NCBI GenBank assembly: GCA_027021605.1
Contig: JALUUA010000119.1
Coordinates: forward strand, 1-12,039
Length of the DNA: 12,039 bases
Source: Candidatus Bipolaricaulota bacterium
GTDB lineage: Bacteria > Bipolaricaulota > Bipolaricaulia > RBG-16-55-9
Reading direction: 5' to 3'
Part shown: positions 1 to 6,292 of the stretch, piece by piece
Layout of the letters: the number at the start of each line of letters is the position of its first letter
Numbering within the stretch: the first letter of the stretch is position 1
The notes under the pieces: model-generated
What the model saw: the letters and a program-made list of their open reading frames with translations, nothing else
Database searches by the model: none
What the model was told of the DNA's origin: nothing
Translations under genes and position numbers: made by a program

Positions 1-666
1 GCTCAGCTCCCCCAGCGTCGGGAAGCCGCCCCGGCGGGCCGTCTCCCGGACGATCATCTCGAGGACGGGGTCCTCCCCCCGCGCGCGCGAGCCCAAGGCG
101 TAAAGAAGCCCCTCGCGCAGCCAGAGGGGCTGGACCCGACCCGGCGAAGCGAGCCGGCCCACGACCCCCCGCAGCTCGCGGGCCAGGCCCTCGGCGCGGC
201 CCTCGTTGAGAAGGCGCCCGACCTCGAAGAGGAGCAGCTCCTCCACGTCCCACGGCCGCCCCCAGGGAGAGCGGGGCAGGCCCAACGGGAGGTCGAGCCG
301 GATCGCCTCGTGCGGCAGGAAGACCGTCTCCGCCCGGCGCACGTCGGAGCGATCCCCCAAGACGACGGCAATGCGGCGCGAGGGCGGAAGCGGCCCCAGC
401 TCCTCCGACCAGAACGCGTAGGCGCGCTCGGCCGCCTCCGCGACGAGCGACGCCACCTCCCCCAAGCCCTCGGGGTAGATCACCCGAAAGTGCGCCGTCT
501 CCAGGGTGTACTCGGCCTCTATCCCGGCCCCCGCCCCTTCCCCGCCCTGCGCCCGGACCCACGGGCCGGGCCCGGACCCGATCGCCAGCGCGAGGGCTAC
601 CGTGACGGCCCATGCGAAGAACCGGAACGCCGTCGTCGGTGTCGGGGTGAGCGCGATCGCCCTCAC
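1..666 (-). CDS. Exported peptidase-MA-like protein, zinc site lost (partial, 3' end off window)
   Basis: Open from a GTG start at 666..664 to the left edge: 222 codons with no stop. The start overlaps the stop of the upstream gene as GTGA, which suggests translational coupling. Residues 13-40 look like a signal peptide: Arg15, a hydrophobic core at about 16-30, then a cleavable region ending near VRAQ. From about residue 57 it follows the peptidase-MA-like pattern seen in front of TolB-like propellers in envelope proteins: TAHFRVIYPEG (57-67), an alpha/beta segment with IAVVLGD (99-105), then PLWLREGLLYALGS (180-193), matching the usual P-x-W-l-x-EGLA-x-Y. Where the family has HE-x-x-H, this protein reads FEVGR (147-151), so both zinc histidines are gone while E148 and E185 remain. 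It is therefore probably not a zinc protease; a binding or scaffold role is inferred. A C-terminal propeller or barrel may lie outside the window. Family call from memory of motifs, fairly confident. Confidence 0.72.
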   Translation of the reverse strand, partial: MRAIALTPTPTTAFRFFAWAVTVALALAIGSGPGPWVRAQGGEGAGAGIEAEYTLETAHFRVIYPEGLGEVASLVAEAAERAYAFWSEELGPLPPSRRIAVVLGDRSDVRRAETVFLPHEAIRLDLPLGLPRSPWGRPWDVEELLLFEVGRLLNEGRAEGLARELRGVVGRLASPGRVQPLWLREGLLYALGSRARGEDPVLEMIVRETARRGGFPTLGELS

Positions 667-1769
667 GGCAGGACCCCCGTGGTGATCCGGAGCCGCGGCT
701 GCCCCGCGCGGTTGATCCCCACGTCCACGTCCAGGTCCAGGTCGGGGAACGAGAGGGAGATGCCCCAGCCGAAGAGGATGCCCGCGGTTTCGGTCTCGGG
801 GGTCTCGACGCCCCGGACGAGGCCGCCCTCGAAGAAGAGGGTGGACGAGACCCGGAGGTACAGCGGGACCCACCCCCGATCCGGCCCGAGGAGGAACGTG
901 AGGTCCAGCGCCCCGAGGAACGCCTCCACCACGTCAAAGCGCCGCTCCAGGGAGGCCAGGAGGAACCGCTCCCCGGGAACGGGCTCCGGGTAGCTCCGCA
1001 GCCCCAGGCGGAACCGGAAGCCGGGCAGCTCCGCGGGGTTGTCCAGCTCGCCCAGCTCCACCCGCAGCGAGGTGTCGCCCGCCCGCAGCTCCGTGCGGGT
1101 GAAGAACGTTTGAAACGTCCGCTCGGGGGTGAGCAGGGGCCGCCCGTGGAGGAACTCCCCGCGGCTCTCCAACACGATCCCCCAAGGGAGCGGCCAGTAC
1201 AGAAACCCCTTGAGATGGAGGTAGCGCACCTCGGGGCCCTCCTCCTCGTCCGGCCCGGGCCAGAGCCGCCCCCAGAAGCCCGTCCCCTGCAGCTCGCTCC
1301 TCTCCAGCACCGGGGCGAGGAAGTCCTGCCGGGGGCCGGCGAGCACCCGATAGAGGGCCACCAGATCCGCCGTCACCCGGGATCCCGCCTCGCCCTGGCG
1401 CCCCAACACCAAGCTGCTCGGCCAATCCCCGTAGGAGACCCCCACAACGCCCTCCCAGCCCAGGCCGGTGCGAAACCGCAGCCGACGGCTCTCCAACCCC
1501 AGCACCCCGCCCGAGCCCAGCTCCCACGTTCCCCAGGGCGGGAGGCGGAGATCGAGGCGAAAATCGAGCCCCAGCAGCAACCCGTCCCGCTCGCTCTGCA
1601 GGATGACGGGCCGAAGCTCCGGGACCGCCGCCGGCCCCTCCTGCGGCCCCGGGGCGGGCTCCTGCGCCCACCCCGAGGGGGCCGCCGCGAGCCCGCCGAC
1701 CCAAGCGAGCAGCAGGGCCACCCAAGCCCGCCAAGCCCGGCGAGCCCGCCCCGCGCGGAAAAACGGCAT
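663..1769 (-). CDS. Exported Omp85/BamA-like outer-membrane beta-barrel protein without POTRA domains
   Basis: This gene encodes 368 residues. The ATG at 1769..1767 lies 4 nt after the ABC-F stop. No Shine-Dalgarno is visible because the upstream stretch is C-rich, so coupling to the preceding gene is likely. The N-terminus (MPFFRAGRARRAWRAW, then VALLLAWVGGLAAA, ending near GWAQ) is a classical signal peptide. A short Pro-rich linker follows, and the rest is a series of amphipathic beta segments. The C-terminal third resembles the Omp85 (bacterial surface antigen D15) barrel end: GLRSYPEPVPGERFLLASLE at the place of the usual (V/L)RGY...G...sle-rf, then a FFEGGLVRG strand and a GWGISLSFPDLDLDVDVG strand. 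The LRGY glycine is Ser here, and the protein ends in LP rather than an aromatic residue. It is too short to carry POTRA repeats plus a full 16-strand barrel. Expected in the outer membrane. Assignment to Omp85 is tentative; an exported beta-rich protein is safe. Confidence 0.62.
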   Translation of the reverse strand: MPFFRAGRARRAWRAWVALLLAWVGGLAAAPSGWAQEPAPGPQEGPAAVPELRPVILQSERDGLLLGLDFRLDLRLPPWGTWELGSGGVLGLESRRLRFRTGLGWEGVVGVSYGDWPSSLVLGRQGEAGSRVTADLVALYRVLAGPRQDFLAPVLERSELQGTGFWGRLWPGPDEEEGPEVRYLHLKGFLYWPLPWGIVLESRGEFLHGRPLLTPERTFQTFFTRTELRAGDTSLRVELGELDNPAELPGFRFRLGLRSYPEPVPGERFLLASLERRFDVVEAFLGALDLTFLLGPDRGWVPLYLRVSSTLFFEGGLVRGVETPETETAGILFGWGISLSFPDLDLDVDVGINRAGQPRLRITTGVLP

Positions 1770-1773
1770 CGCG

Positions 1774-3783
1774 CTAGTCGGAAGGGGAGGGGGAGGGGGA
1801 AGGGGCCCCCAACCGCTCCAGTTCTTCGGCGATCTCATGCCATTCCCGGTACCGCGCCTCCAGCTCTCGTTGCGCATCGCGATGGGCTTCGCTGAGCCGG
1901 CGGATGCGCTCGGCATCCCCCGCGTAGCTTGCCTCCTCCAGCTCCCTTTCCAGCCCCTTGAGGTTCTCCTCGAGGGCGGCCAGCGCGTCGGTGATTTGGG
2001 CCTCGCGGGCCTGGAGCTCCTTGAGGCGCTTGGCCCGCTCCCTCTCCCCCGCCTTCTCCGGGCGCGCACGCGCGCCCGGACGGGACCGCTTCGCCCCCCT
2101 CTTATCGTGCGCCCTCCCGGAGGGCTTCGACCCGGAGCGGCCGGAGCCCACTGAGGAGGAATCCGCCCGCTTGGCGGCCTCCTCCTCGGCCCGCCGTCGA
2201 CGGTAGTGCTCGTAGTTCCCCCTGTAGATGCGGCAGACGCCCTCCCGCACCTCCCAGACCTGGGTGGCCAGCTCCTGGATGAGGTAGCGGTCGTGGGACA
2301 CAAACAGAATCGTCCCCTCGTATTTGCGAAGGGCTTCCTGAAGCACCTCGCGGGAGGCGATGTCGAGGTGGTTCGTCGGCTCGTCCAGCAGCAGAAAGTT
2401 CCCGCCGAGCTGAGCGAGCTGCGCCAGGGCGACGCGGCTGCGCTCCCCGCCCGAAAGCTCGTCGATGCGCTTGTAGACGTCATCCCCGGAGAAGAGGAAC
2501 TGCCCCAGAAAGTCGCGGGCCTCGGAGATCGTCTGGTGCTTCTCGTCCATCAGGGCTTGGAGGACGGTGAGCCGCCCGTCGAGCGCCTCCCAGTGGATCT
2601 GGCGGTAGTACCCGATCCGGACGTTGTGCCCCAGCCGGAATTCCCCGCCCAAGGGCGGGATCTCCCCGGTGAGCACCCGCAGCAGGGTCGTCTTGCCCGT
2701 CCCGTTGGGGCCGATGAGCGCCACCCGCTCCCCCCGCTGCACTAAGACCTCGCCGGGGATGCGAAAGAGCACGCGATCGGGGGGGTAGCCCACCACGAGG
2801 TCCTTGAGCTTCAGGACCTCGCGCCCGCTGGGGGACTCGACGGGGATGGTGAAGTGAATCGTCTTCGTTGTGCGGGGGGGCTCGACGCGCTCTAAGCGCT
2901 CGAGCATCTTGCGCCGGGCCTTCGCCTGGGCCTCGCGGAAGCGCCCGCCCGCGATGTTCTTGCGGATGAACTCCTCGGTGCGCTGGATCAGCTTCTGCTG
3001 CTCCTCGTAGCGCTTGCGCTGGTGCTCGATCCGCTCGCGCTTGATCTGCAAATATTTCGAGTAGTTCCCCGGGTACTCCGTGATCTGTCCTGCCTCCAGC
3101 TCCCAGATGCGGCGGGCCAGCTTGTCGATCAGAAACCGATCGTGGGAGGCGATCACGAAGCCGCCCTTCCACTGCTGCAGATACTCCTCGAGCCACTCGA
3201 GGGCCTGCAGGTCTAAGTGATTGGTGGGCTCGTCGAGCAACAGCAGGTCGGGCTCCTCTAAGAGCAGCTTGGCCAGGGCGGCGCGGGCCCGCTGGCCCCC
3301 ACTGAGATGCTCCACGGGCTTCTGCTCATCGTCCGGGGAGAAGCCCAAGCCCGCCAGGACTTTGTGGACCTCGCTCTCGTACTCGTAGCCCCCCAGCGCG
3401 CGGTAGCGCTCCAGCAGCTCGTCGTAGCGGTGGAGCAGCGCATCGTCGGCCGCCTCGGCCATCTTCTGCTCGAGATCCCGCAGGGCCTCTTGGAGTTCGC
3501 GGATCTCGCGGCGGGCCTCGAGCATCTCCTGGAGGAGGGTCCGTCCCCCTTGGAGTTGCGGCTCCTGCGCGAGGTACCCGATGCGCACGCCGCGGGCCCG
3601 GTGGAGCCGCCCGTCCGTGGGCTCCTCCTGCCCGACGAGCACCTTCAAGAGCGTCGATTTTCCGCAGCCGTTGGGGCCGATGAGCGCAATGCGGTCCCCG
3701 CGGGCGATCGTGAGCGAGACGCCCTCGAGCACCTTCTCCGCGCCGTAGCGCTTGGTCAGCCGCTCCGCCGTCAAAAGGGCCAT
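1774..3783 (-). CDS. ABC-F family ATPase (Uup/YdiF-like) with C-terminal coiled coil
   Basis: The product is 669 residues: a soluble tandem-ATPase protein with no membrane segments, of the ABC-F family that acts at the ribosomal E site. NBD1 has Walker A GPNGCGKST (36-44), signature LSGGQ (160-164) and Walker B LLLLDEPTNHLD (180-191). A charged linker follows (about 241-303) with the family's arginine/lysine-rich end KARRKMLERLE, the region that contacts P-site tRNA. NBD2 has GPNGTGKTT (358-366), LSGGE (443-447) and LLLDEPTNHLD (464-474). From about residue 540 a low-complexity basic stretch leads into a coiled coil (about 590-655) like the C-terminal domain of Uup. It ends in a Ser-Pro repeat tail. 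The ATG at 3783 was chosen because homology begins directly at MALLTAERLTKRYG; GGGAG lies 11 nt upstream, a long spacing. An upstream in-frame ATG at 3879 would overlap the promoter region. First gene of a likely operon with the Omp85-like and peptidase-MA-like genes. Whether it is a housekeeping or resistance ABC-F cannot be told. Confidence 0.93.
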   Translation of the reverse strand: MALLTAERLTKRYGAEKVLEGVSLTIARGDRIALIGPNGCGKSTLLKVLVGQEEPTDGRLHRARGVRIGYLAQEPQLQGGRTLLQEMLEARREIRELQEALRDLEQKMAEAADDALLHRYDELLERYRALGGYEYESEVHKVLAGLGFSPDDEQKPVEHLSGGQRARAALAKLLLEEPDLLLLDEPTNHLDLQALEWLEEYLQQWKGGFVIASHDRFLIDKLARRIWELEAGQITEYPGNYSKYLQIKRERIEHQRKRYEEQQKLIQRTEEFIRKNIAGGRFREAQAKARRKMLERLERVEPPRTTKTIHFTIPVESPSGREVLKLKDLVVGYPPDRVLFRIPGEVLVQRGERVALIGPNGTGKTTLLRVLTGEIPPLGGEFRLGHNVRIGYYRQIHWEALDGRLTVLQALMDEKHQTISEARDFLGQFLFSGDDVYKRIDELSGGERSRVALAQLAQLGGNFLLLDEPTNHLDIASREVLQEALRKYEGTILFVSHDRYLIQELATQVWEVREGVCRIYRGNYEHYRRRRAEEEAAKRADSSSVGSGRSGSKPSGRAHDKRGAKRSRPGARARPEKAGERERAKRLKELQAREAQITDALAALEENLKGLERELEEASYAGDAERIRRLSEAHRDAQRELEARYREWHEIAEELERLGAPSPSPSPSD
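1780..1805 (+). repeat. Homopurine G-rich tract at the 3' end of the ABC-F gene
   Basis: On the plus strand four or more runs of 4-5 G are separated by one or two A (GGGG-A-GGGGG-A-GGGGG-AA-GGGG), an ideal short-loop G-quadruplex pattern. On the coding strand it is TCCCCC-type repeats that encode the Ser-Pro tail of the ABC-F protein. It occupies the place where the ribosome-binding site of the next gene would be expected. The hexamer-like repetition makes it prone to replication slippage. Confidence 0.8.
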
Positions 3784-3823
3784 CGTCGTGAGAACTCCCG
3801 TCCCGTCTAGCTCGAGGAGGAGG

Positions 3824-3847
3824 ATCGGGAGAACGGCATCGGGAGAA
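3824..3847. repeat. Two direct copies of ATCGGGAGAA in the divergent intergenic region
   Basis: ATCGGGAGAA occurs at 3824-3833 and 3838-3847, 14 bp apart start to start. The second copy abuts the proposed -10 of the ABC-F promoter. The first would lie in the 5' leader of the ABC-F transcript, where its complement TTCTCCCGAT can pair with ACGGGAG just before the ABC-F start. It could be a repressor site or part of a leader structure; both are inference. Confidence 0.55.
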
Positions 3848-3875
3848 TTGTACGCGAATCTTTGGGCATTTGCAT
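3847..3875 (-). promoter_or_regulatory. Possible promoter of the ABC-F operon
   Basis: The minus strand carries TACAAT at 3852..3847, a good -10 hexamer. With a 17-bp spacer the -35 position falls on ATGCAA (3875..3870), a poor match. Transcription would begin near 3840 and give a leader of about 57 nt. The -35 regions of this and the divergent promoter share the palindrome TGCATGCA (3871-3878). Confidence 0.33.
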
Positions 3876-3898
3876 GCACGAGGGCGATCCCGTAGACT
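3870..3898 (+). promoter_or_regulatory. Possible leaderless promoter of the dehydratase gene
   Basis: TTGCAT (3870-3875), a 17-bp spacer and TAGACT (3893-3898) precede the ATG at 3906 by 7 nt. The expected transcription start is therefore at or next to the start codon. No Shine-Dalgarno precedes the ATG, consistent with a leaderless mRNA. Confidence 0.45.
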
Positions 3899-3905
3899 TC
3901 GCGGC

Positions 3906-4883
3906 ATGGAACTTCCGGTGACGTTTCAAGACGTTCAAGAGGCCGCCGAGCGGCTGCGGGGCGTGGCCCACCGCACCCCGGTCATGACCTCCCGGACGCT
4001 GAACGCGCTCTGCGGGAACGAAGTGTTCTTGAAGTGCGAGAACTTCCAGCGGATGGGGGCGTTTAAGTTCCGCGGGGCGTACAACGCGCTGAGCCGCCTG
4101 AGCCCCGAACAGAAGCGCCGGGGTGTGGTCGCCTTCTCCTCGGGCAACCACGCCCAGGCCGTGGCGCTCAGCGGCAGGCTCCTGGGGATCCCGACGGTCA
4201 TCGTGATGCCCCACGACGTCCCCGAGGTCAAGCGGGAGGCCACCCGGGGCTATGGGGCCGAGGTCATCCTCTACGATCCGGCGGAGACGGACCGCGAAGC
4301 GCTCACCCAAAAGCTCGTGGAGGAGCGGGGGCTGGTGCTCATCCCGCCCTACGACCACCCCCACGTGATCGCCGGGCAGGGCACCGCAGCCAAAGAGCTC
4401 TTTGAGGAGGTGGGCGAGTTGGATTATCTGTTCGTCCCCTGCGGCGGCGGGGGGCTTCTGAGCGGCTCGCTGCTGAGCGCTCAGGCCCTCTCCCCCAGCT
4501 GCGAGGTGTACGGCGTCGAGCCGGAGGCAGGGGACGACGGGGTCCGCTCCTTCGAGACGGGGGCGCTGCAGCGGGTGGAGAACCCGCAGACGATCGCGGA
4601 CGGGGCGCGCACGCCCTCGCTGGGAAAGCTCACCTTTGCCCTCATCAAAGCGTTGGCGACGGGGATGCTTACCGCCTCCGACGAGGAACTCATACGGACG
4701 ATGCGCTTCCTCTGGGAGCGGCTCAAGGTCGTGGTGGAGCCCACGGGCGTTTTGGGGCTGGCGCCCCTGTTCCACAAGCGCTTGGGGATCGAGGGGAAGC
4801 GCGTGGGCGTGATCCTCAGCGGGGGGAACGTGGATCTCCCCCGGGCGTGCGAGCTGTTTCGGGGGCTTGAGCGGGAACGTTGA
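3906..4883 (+). CDS. PLP-dependent threonine/serine dehydratase family enzyme (threonine dehydratase, threo-3-hydroxyaspartate lyase or serine racemase type)
   Basis: The enzyme has 325 residues, a fold-type II PLP enzyme of the usual length for the single-domain form, with no C-terminal ACT regulatory domain. The PLP lysine is K54 in GAFKFRGA (51-58). The phosphate-binding loop is GGGGLL (180-185), SSGNHAQ (78-84) contacts the cofactor ring, and SGGNVDL (305-311) ends the fold. GAFKFRGA, together with EPEAGDD at 205-211 (E205 and D211 in the place of serine racemase cation ligands), resembles the serine racemase/3-hydroxyaspartate dehydratase branch more than TdcB. It would deaminate a beta-hydroxy amino acid to a keto acid and ammonia, and possibly racemise serine. 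The substrate cannot be decided from sequence. The ATG at 3906 fits the family N-terminus; a longer frame starting at 3870 would run through the promoter. Cytoplasmic, monocistronic, and overlapping the 3' end of fetB by 68 bp on the opposite strand. Confidence 0.88.
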   Translation: MELPVTFQDVQEAAERLRGVAHRTPVMTSRTLNALCGNEVFLKCENFQRMGAFKFRGAYNALSRLSPEQKRRGVVAFSSGNHAQAVALSGRLLGIPTVIVMPHDVPEVKREATRGYGAEVILYDPAETDREALTQKLVEERGLVLIPPYDHPHVIAGQGTAAKELFEEVGELDYLFVPCGGGGLLSGSLLSAQALSPSCEVYGVEPEAGDDGVRSFETGALQRVENPQTIADGARTPSLGKLTFALIKALATGMLTASDEELIRTMRFLWERLKVVVEPTGVLGLAPLFHKRLGIEGKRVGVILSGGNVDLPRACELFRGLERER

Positions 4884-5586
4884 GAAATTCGGGCTTTGCC
4901 AGCACCAAGAAGAGGGCGGCAGAGAGGCCCGCGGCGCCGAAGATCATGCACATCACCAGGATCTGGTAGCGGACGGCGATGAGGGGCGAGACGCCCGATA
5001 GGATCTGTCCCGTCATCATGCCGGGGAGGGAGACGAGCCCCACGGCGAACAGGGAGTTCATAATGGGAATGAGCGCGGTTCGCAGGGCGATCCCGCGCGC
5101 CCGCTCGTAGGGGACGCTCCGGGCGAGCTCCGCCTGGAGCCGATCGGCCGCTAGGCTGATGCTGTTCATCCCGTTGGCGAAGATCATCCCCGCCAGCGGG
5201 ATCGTGTACGAGGGGCGGAACCAGGGGTCCAGGGCGAGGACCCCTTGGGTGACGAGCGCAAGCGTTGAGCCCCCGCCCAGCGCGATGGCCAGGAGCGCCT
5301 TGGGATAGAGCCGTCCGCGCTTTCCCCGCACCGTGCGCAGCGAGATCCAGCTCGAGGCCGAGACCATCACCAGAAGGACGGCCAGCACAACCCAAGCGCT
5401 CTCCGTCTCGAAGATGAAGGTCAAGACGTAGCCGATGAGCAACAATTGGACGAGCATCCTCGCGAGGGCGTACAGGGCCGTGCGCGCCTCCAGCGCCCAT
5501 CGGTAGAGGACGACGACCACGGCCATCACGGGCAGAAACGCCAGCGCGAGCTGGGCAAACGGGATGGCTTGTACGGAAGTGTTCAT
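4816..5586 (-). CDS. fetB: FetB/YbbM-type (UPF0014) ABC transporter permease, no FetA partner nearby
   Basis: This gene encodes 256 residues and has about seven hydrophobic helices, typical of the UPF0014 family. In E. coli that family member (FetB) pairs with the ATPase FetA and is linked to iron export and oxidative stress. Diagnostic stretches are PLAGMIFANGMNSISLA at 130-146 and SLPGMMTGQILSG at 186-198 followed by AVRYQI (204-209). The last helix ends near residue 231, and a 25-residue hydrophilic tail follows. The ATG at 5586..5584 is preferred over one eight codons upstream because GGGAGG (complement of 5596-5601) sits 9 nt before it. No ATPase gene with FetA features is adjacent, and the nearby ABC-F protein is not a transporter subunit, so the partner must be encoded elsewhere. 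The tail (last 21 codons and stop) is antisense to the dehydratase 3' end. Family call is firm; substrate is inferred from the family. Confidence 0.88.
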   Translation of the reverse strand: MNTSVQAIPFAQLALAFLPVMAVVVVLYRWALEARTALYALARMLVQLLLIGYVLTFIFETESAWVVLAVLLVMVSASSWISLRTVRGKRGRLYPKALLAIALGGGSTLALVTQGVLALDPWFRPSYTIPLAGMIFANGMNSISLAADRLQAELARSVPYERARGIALRTALIPIMNSLFAVGLVSLPGMMTGQILSGVSPLIAVRYQILVMCMIFGAAGLSAALFLVLAKPEFLNVPAQAPETARTPGGDPRSPR

Positions 5587-5608
5587 GATGGATGTCCTCC
5601 CGGTCCGC

Positions 5609-5638
5609 ATGGTAGGCTTTGGGGGTTGCCGGGAGCAA
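5609..5638 (-). promoter_or_regulatory. Possible promoter of the fetB-like gene
   Basis: On the minus strand TTGCTC (5638..5633) and TACCAT (5614..5609) are separated by 18 bp. Transcription would start near 5602, giving a short leader that still holds the GGGAGG ribosome-binding site. Moderate match only. Confidence 0.35.
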
Positions 5639-5679
5639 GGGAGCCCGGCTCGCCGTCCGACAAAAGGGCGAGGAACTGC

Positions 5680-5708
5680 TTGCGGAAGGTCAAGGGCTGC
5701 CGTATAAT
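5680..5708 (+). promoter_or_regulatory. Promoter of tRNA-Glu
   Basis: TTGCGG (5680-5685), a 17-bp spacer and a perfect TATAAT (5703-5708) lie 15 bp before the tRNA 5' end at 5724. This is the best sigma-70-type match in the window and the reference for the TTGC-type -35 seen at other genes. Confidence 0.75.
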
Positions 5709-5723
5709 TCGTTCTGTCCAGAC

Positions 5724-5799
5724 GTCCCCATCGTCTAGCGGCCTAGGACTCCGGTCTTTCAAGCCGGCGACAGGGGTTCGAATCCCCTTGGGGACGCCA
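5724..5799 (+). tRNA. tRNA-Glu (anticodon UUC)
   Basis: This is a 76-nt cloverleaf with an encoded CCA at 5797-5799. The acceptor stem GTCCCCA pairs with TGGGGAC; the discriminator is G. The D arm holds GTCTAGCGGCCTAGGAC, the anticodon loop is CTTTCAA with TTC in the centre, and the T arm is AGGGGTTCGAATCCCCT. It closely follows the known bacterial tRNA-Glu sequence. Positions 5800-5849 downstream contain no ordinary poly-U terminator. Confidence 0.97.
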
Positions 5800-5825
5800 G
5801 CGCCCTTCAGTCCCCCTTTAGGCCC

Positions 5826-5855
5826 CTAGGGTAAGGGTTAGGGTTAGGGCTAGGG
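5826..5855 (+). repeat. Telomere-like hexamer run, five GGG tracts
   Basis: Five GGG tracts (5829-5831, 5835-5837, 5841-5843, 5847-5849, 5853-5855) are separated by exactly three bases each: TAA, TTA, TTA and CTA. This gives imperfect TTAGGG hexamers with G-quadruplex potential on the plus strand. The run covers the stop codon of the convergent small gene (CTA at 5850-5852). It lies about 27 bp after the tRNA, in the trailer of its transcript. The flank CCCTTTA (5814-5820) can also pair with TAAGGG (5832-5837). It may act as a transcription block between convergent units; that role is inferred. Confidence 0.8.
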
Positions 5856-6239
5856 CACCTCCACGCAGAGGACTTCCTCCTCCCCCTCCCGAATGACTTC
5901 CATGGCTTCCAAGTCTCTGTATTCTAATAGGAACACGCGCTGCTGCGCCTCGTCGAGGACGACGATGAGCCGCTTCCAGCACTCAACAAAAAGGAACGAG
6001 AGATCCCAAGTGGCTTTCAAGCACTGCGACCCGCCGCAACTCACCCGGGACACGGAATCCGGGTCCCCCAGGAGCGCGATGAAGTCCGTGAGGGTGACGC
6101 CCTCCCTCTCCGCCAGCTCGCGGACCCTCTGCTCCAGCTCCGCTTGCCTCTGCTGCTCCCGCTCCACGAGGAGGCCGAAGCCGTAGAGGAGAAGCCCTAC
6201 CAGGACCACCCCCAGGACGATCCAAACGACCTCTCTCAT
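5850..6239 (-). CDS. Small membrane-anchored protein of unknown function
   Basis: The product is 129 residues. The ATG at 6239..6237 is chosen over a GTG two codons upstream because AGGAGG (complement of 6245-6250) stands 5 nt before it, while it would touch the GTG. Residues 4-25 form one hydrophobic membrane helix. Residues 26-46 are a Glu/Arg/Gln-rich helix, probably a short coiled coil. A domain of about 80 residues then begins with TLTDFIALLGDPDSVSR (49-65), followed by CGGSQC (68-73), which could form a disulphide or bind metal. The LGDPDSV start and the later strands (KATWDL, LIVVLDEAQQRVFLLEY) loosely recall small BamE/SmpA-like folds, but I do not recognise the family. The orientation of the soluble domain is unknown; Cys-x4-Cys would suit the extracytoplasmic side. 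Convergent with tRNA-Glu and divergent from the peptidase-barrel gene. Confidence 0.75.
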   Translation of the reverse strand: MREVVWIVLGVVLVGLLLYGFGLLVEREQQRQAELEQRVRELAEREGVTLTDFIALLGDPDSVSRVSCGGSQCLKATWDLSFLFVECWKRLIVVLDEAQQRVFLLEYRDLEAMEVIREGEEEVLCVEVP

Positions 6240-6271
6240 CGGCACCTCCTATGAAGCCCTACTGCGGTTGC

Positions 6272-6277
6272 ATTATA
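6272..6277 (-). promoter_or_regulatory. -10 element of the small membrane protein gene
   Basis: The minus strand reads TATAAT at 6277..6272, placing transcription start near 6265, about 26 nt before the ATG and upstream of its AGGAGG. No good -35 is present at 16-18 bp, so an activator may be needed. On the plus strand the same bases include TATACA (6274-6279), so promoters in both directions could overlap here. Confidence 0.45.
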
Positions 6278-6292
6278 CAACGGGGCCGACTA

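Noticed and set aside
663..2483. A 606-residue open frame covering the Omp85-like gene and extending into the ABC-F gene
   Set aside because: The first 238 residues lie in the wrong frame across well-conserved ABC-F sequence and look like random high-GC translation; the true start is the ATG at 1769 before a signal peptide.
5826..5855. Telomere-like run as eukaryotic contamination or a true chromosome end
   Set aside because: It is only 30 bp, imperfect, and flanked directly by a bacterial tRNA and a bacterial-style gene in continuous sequence.
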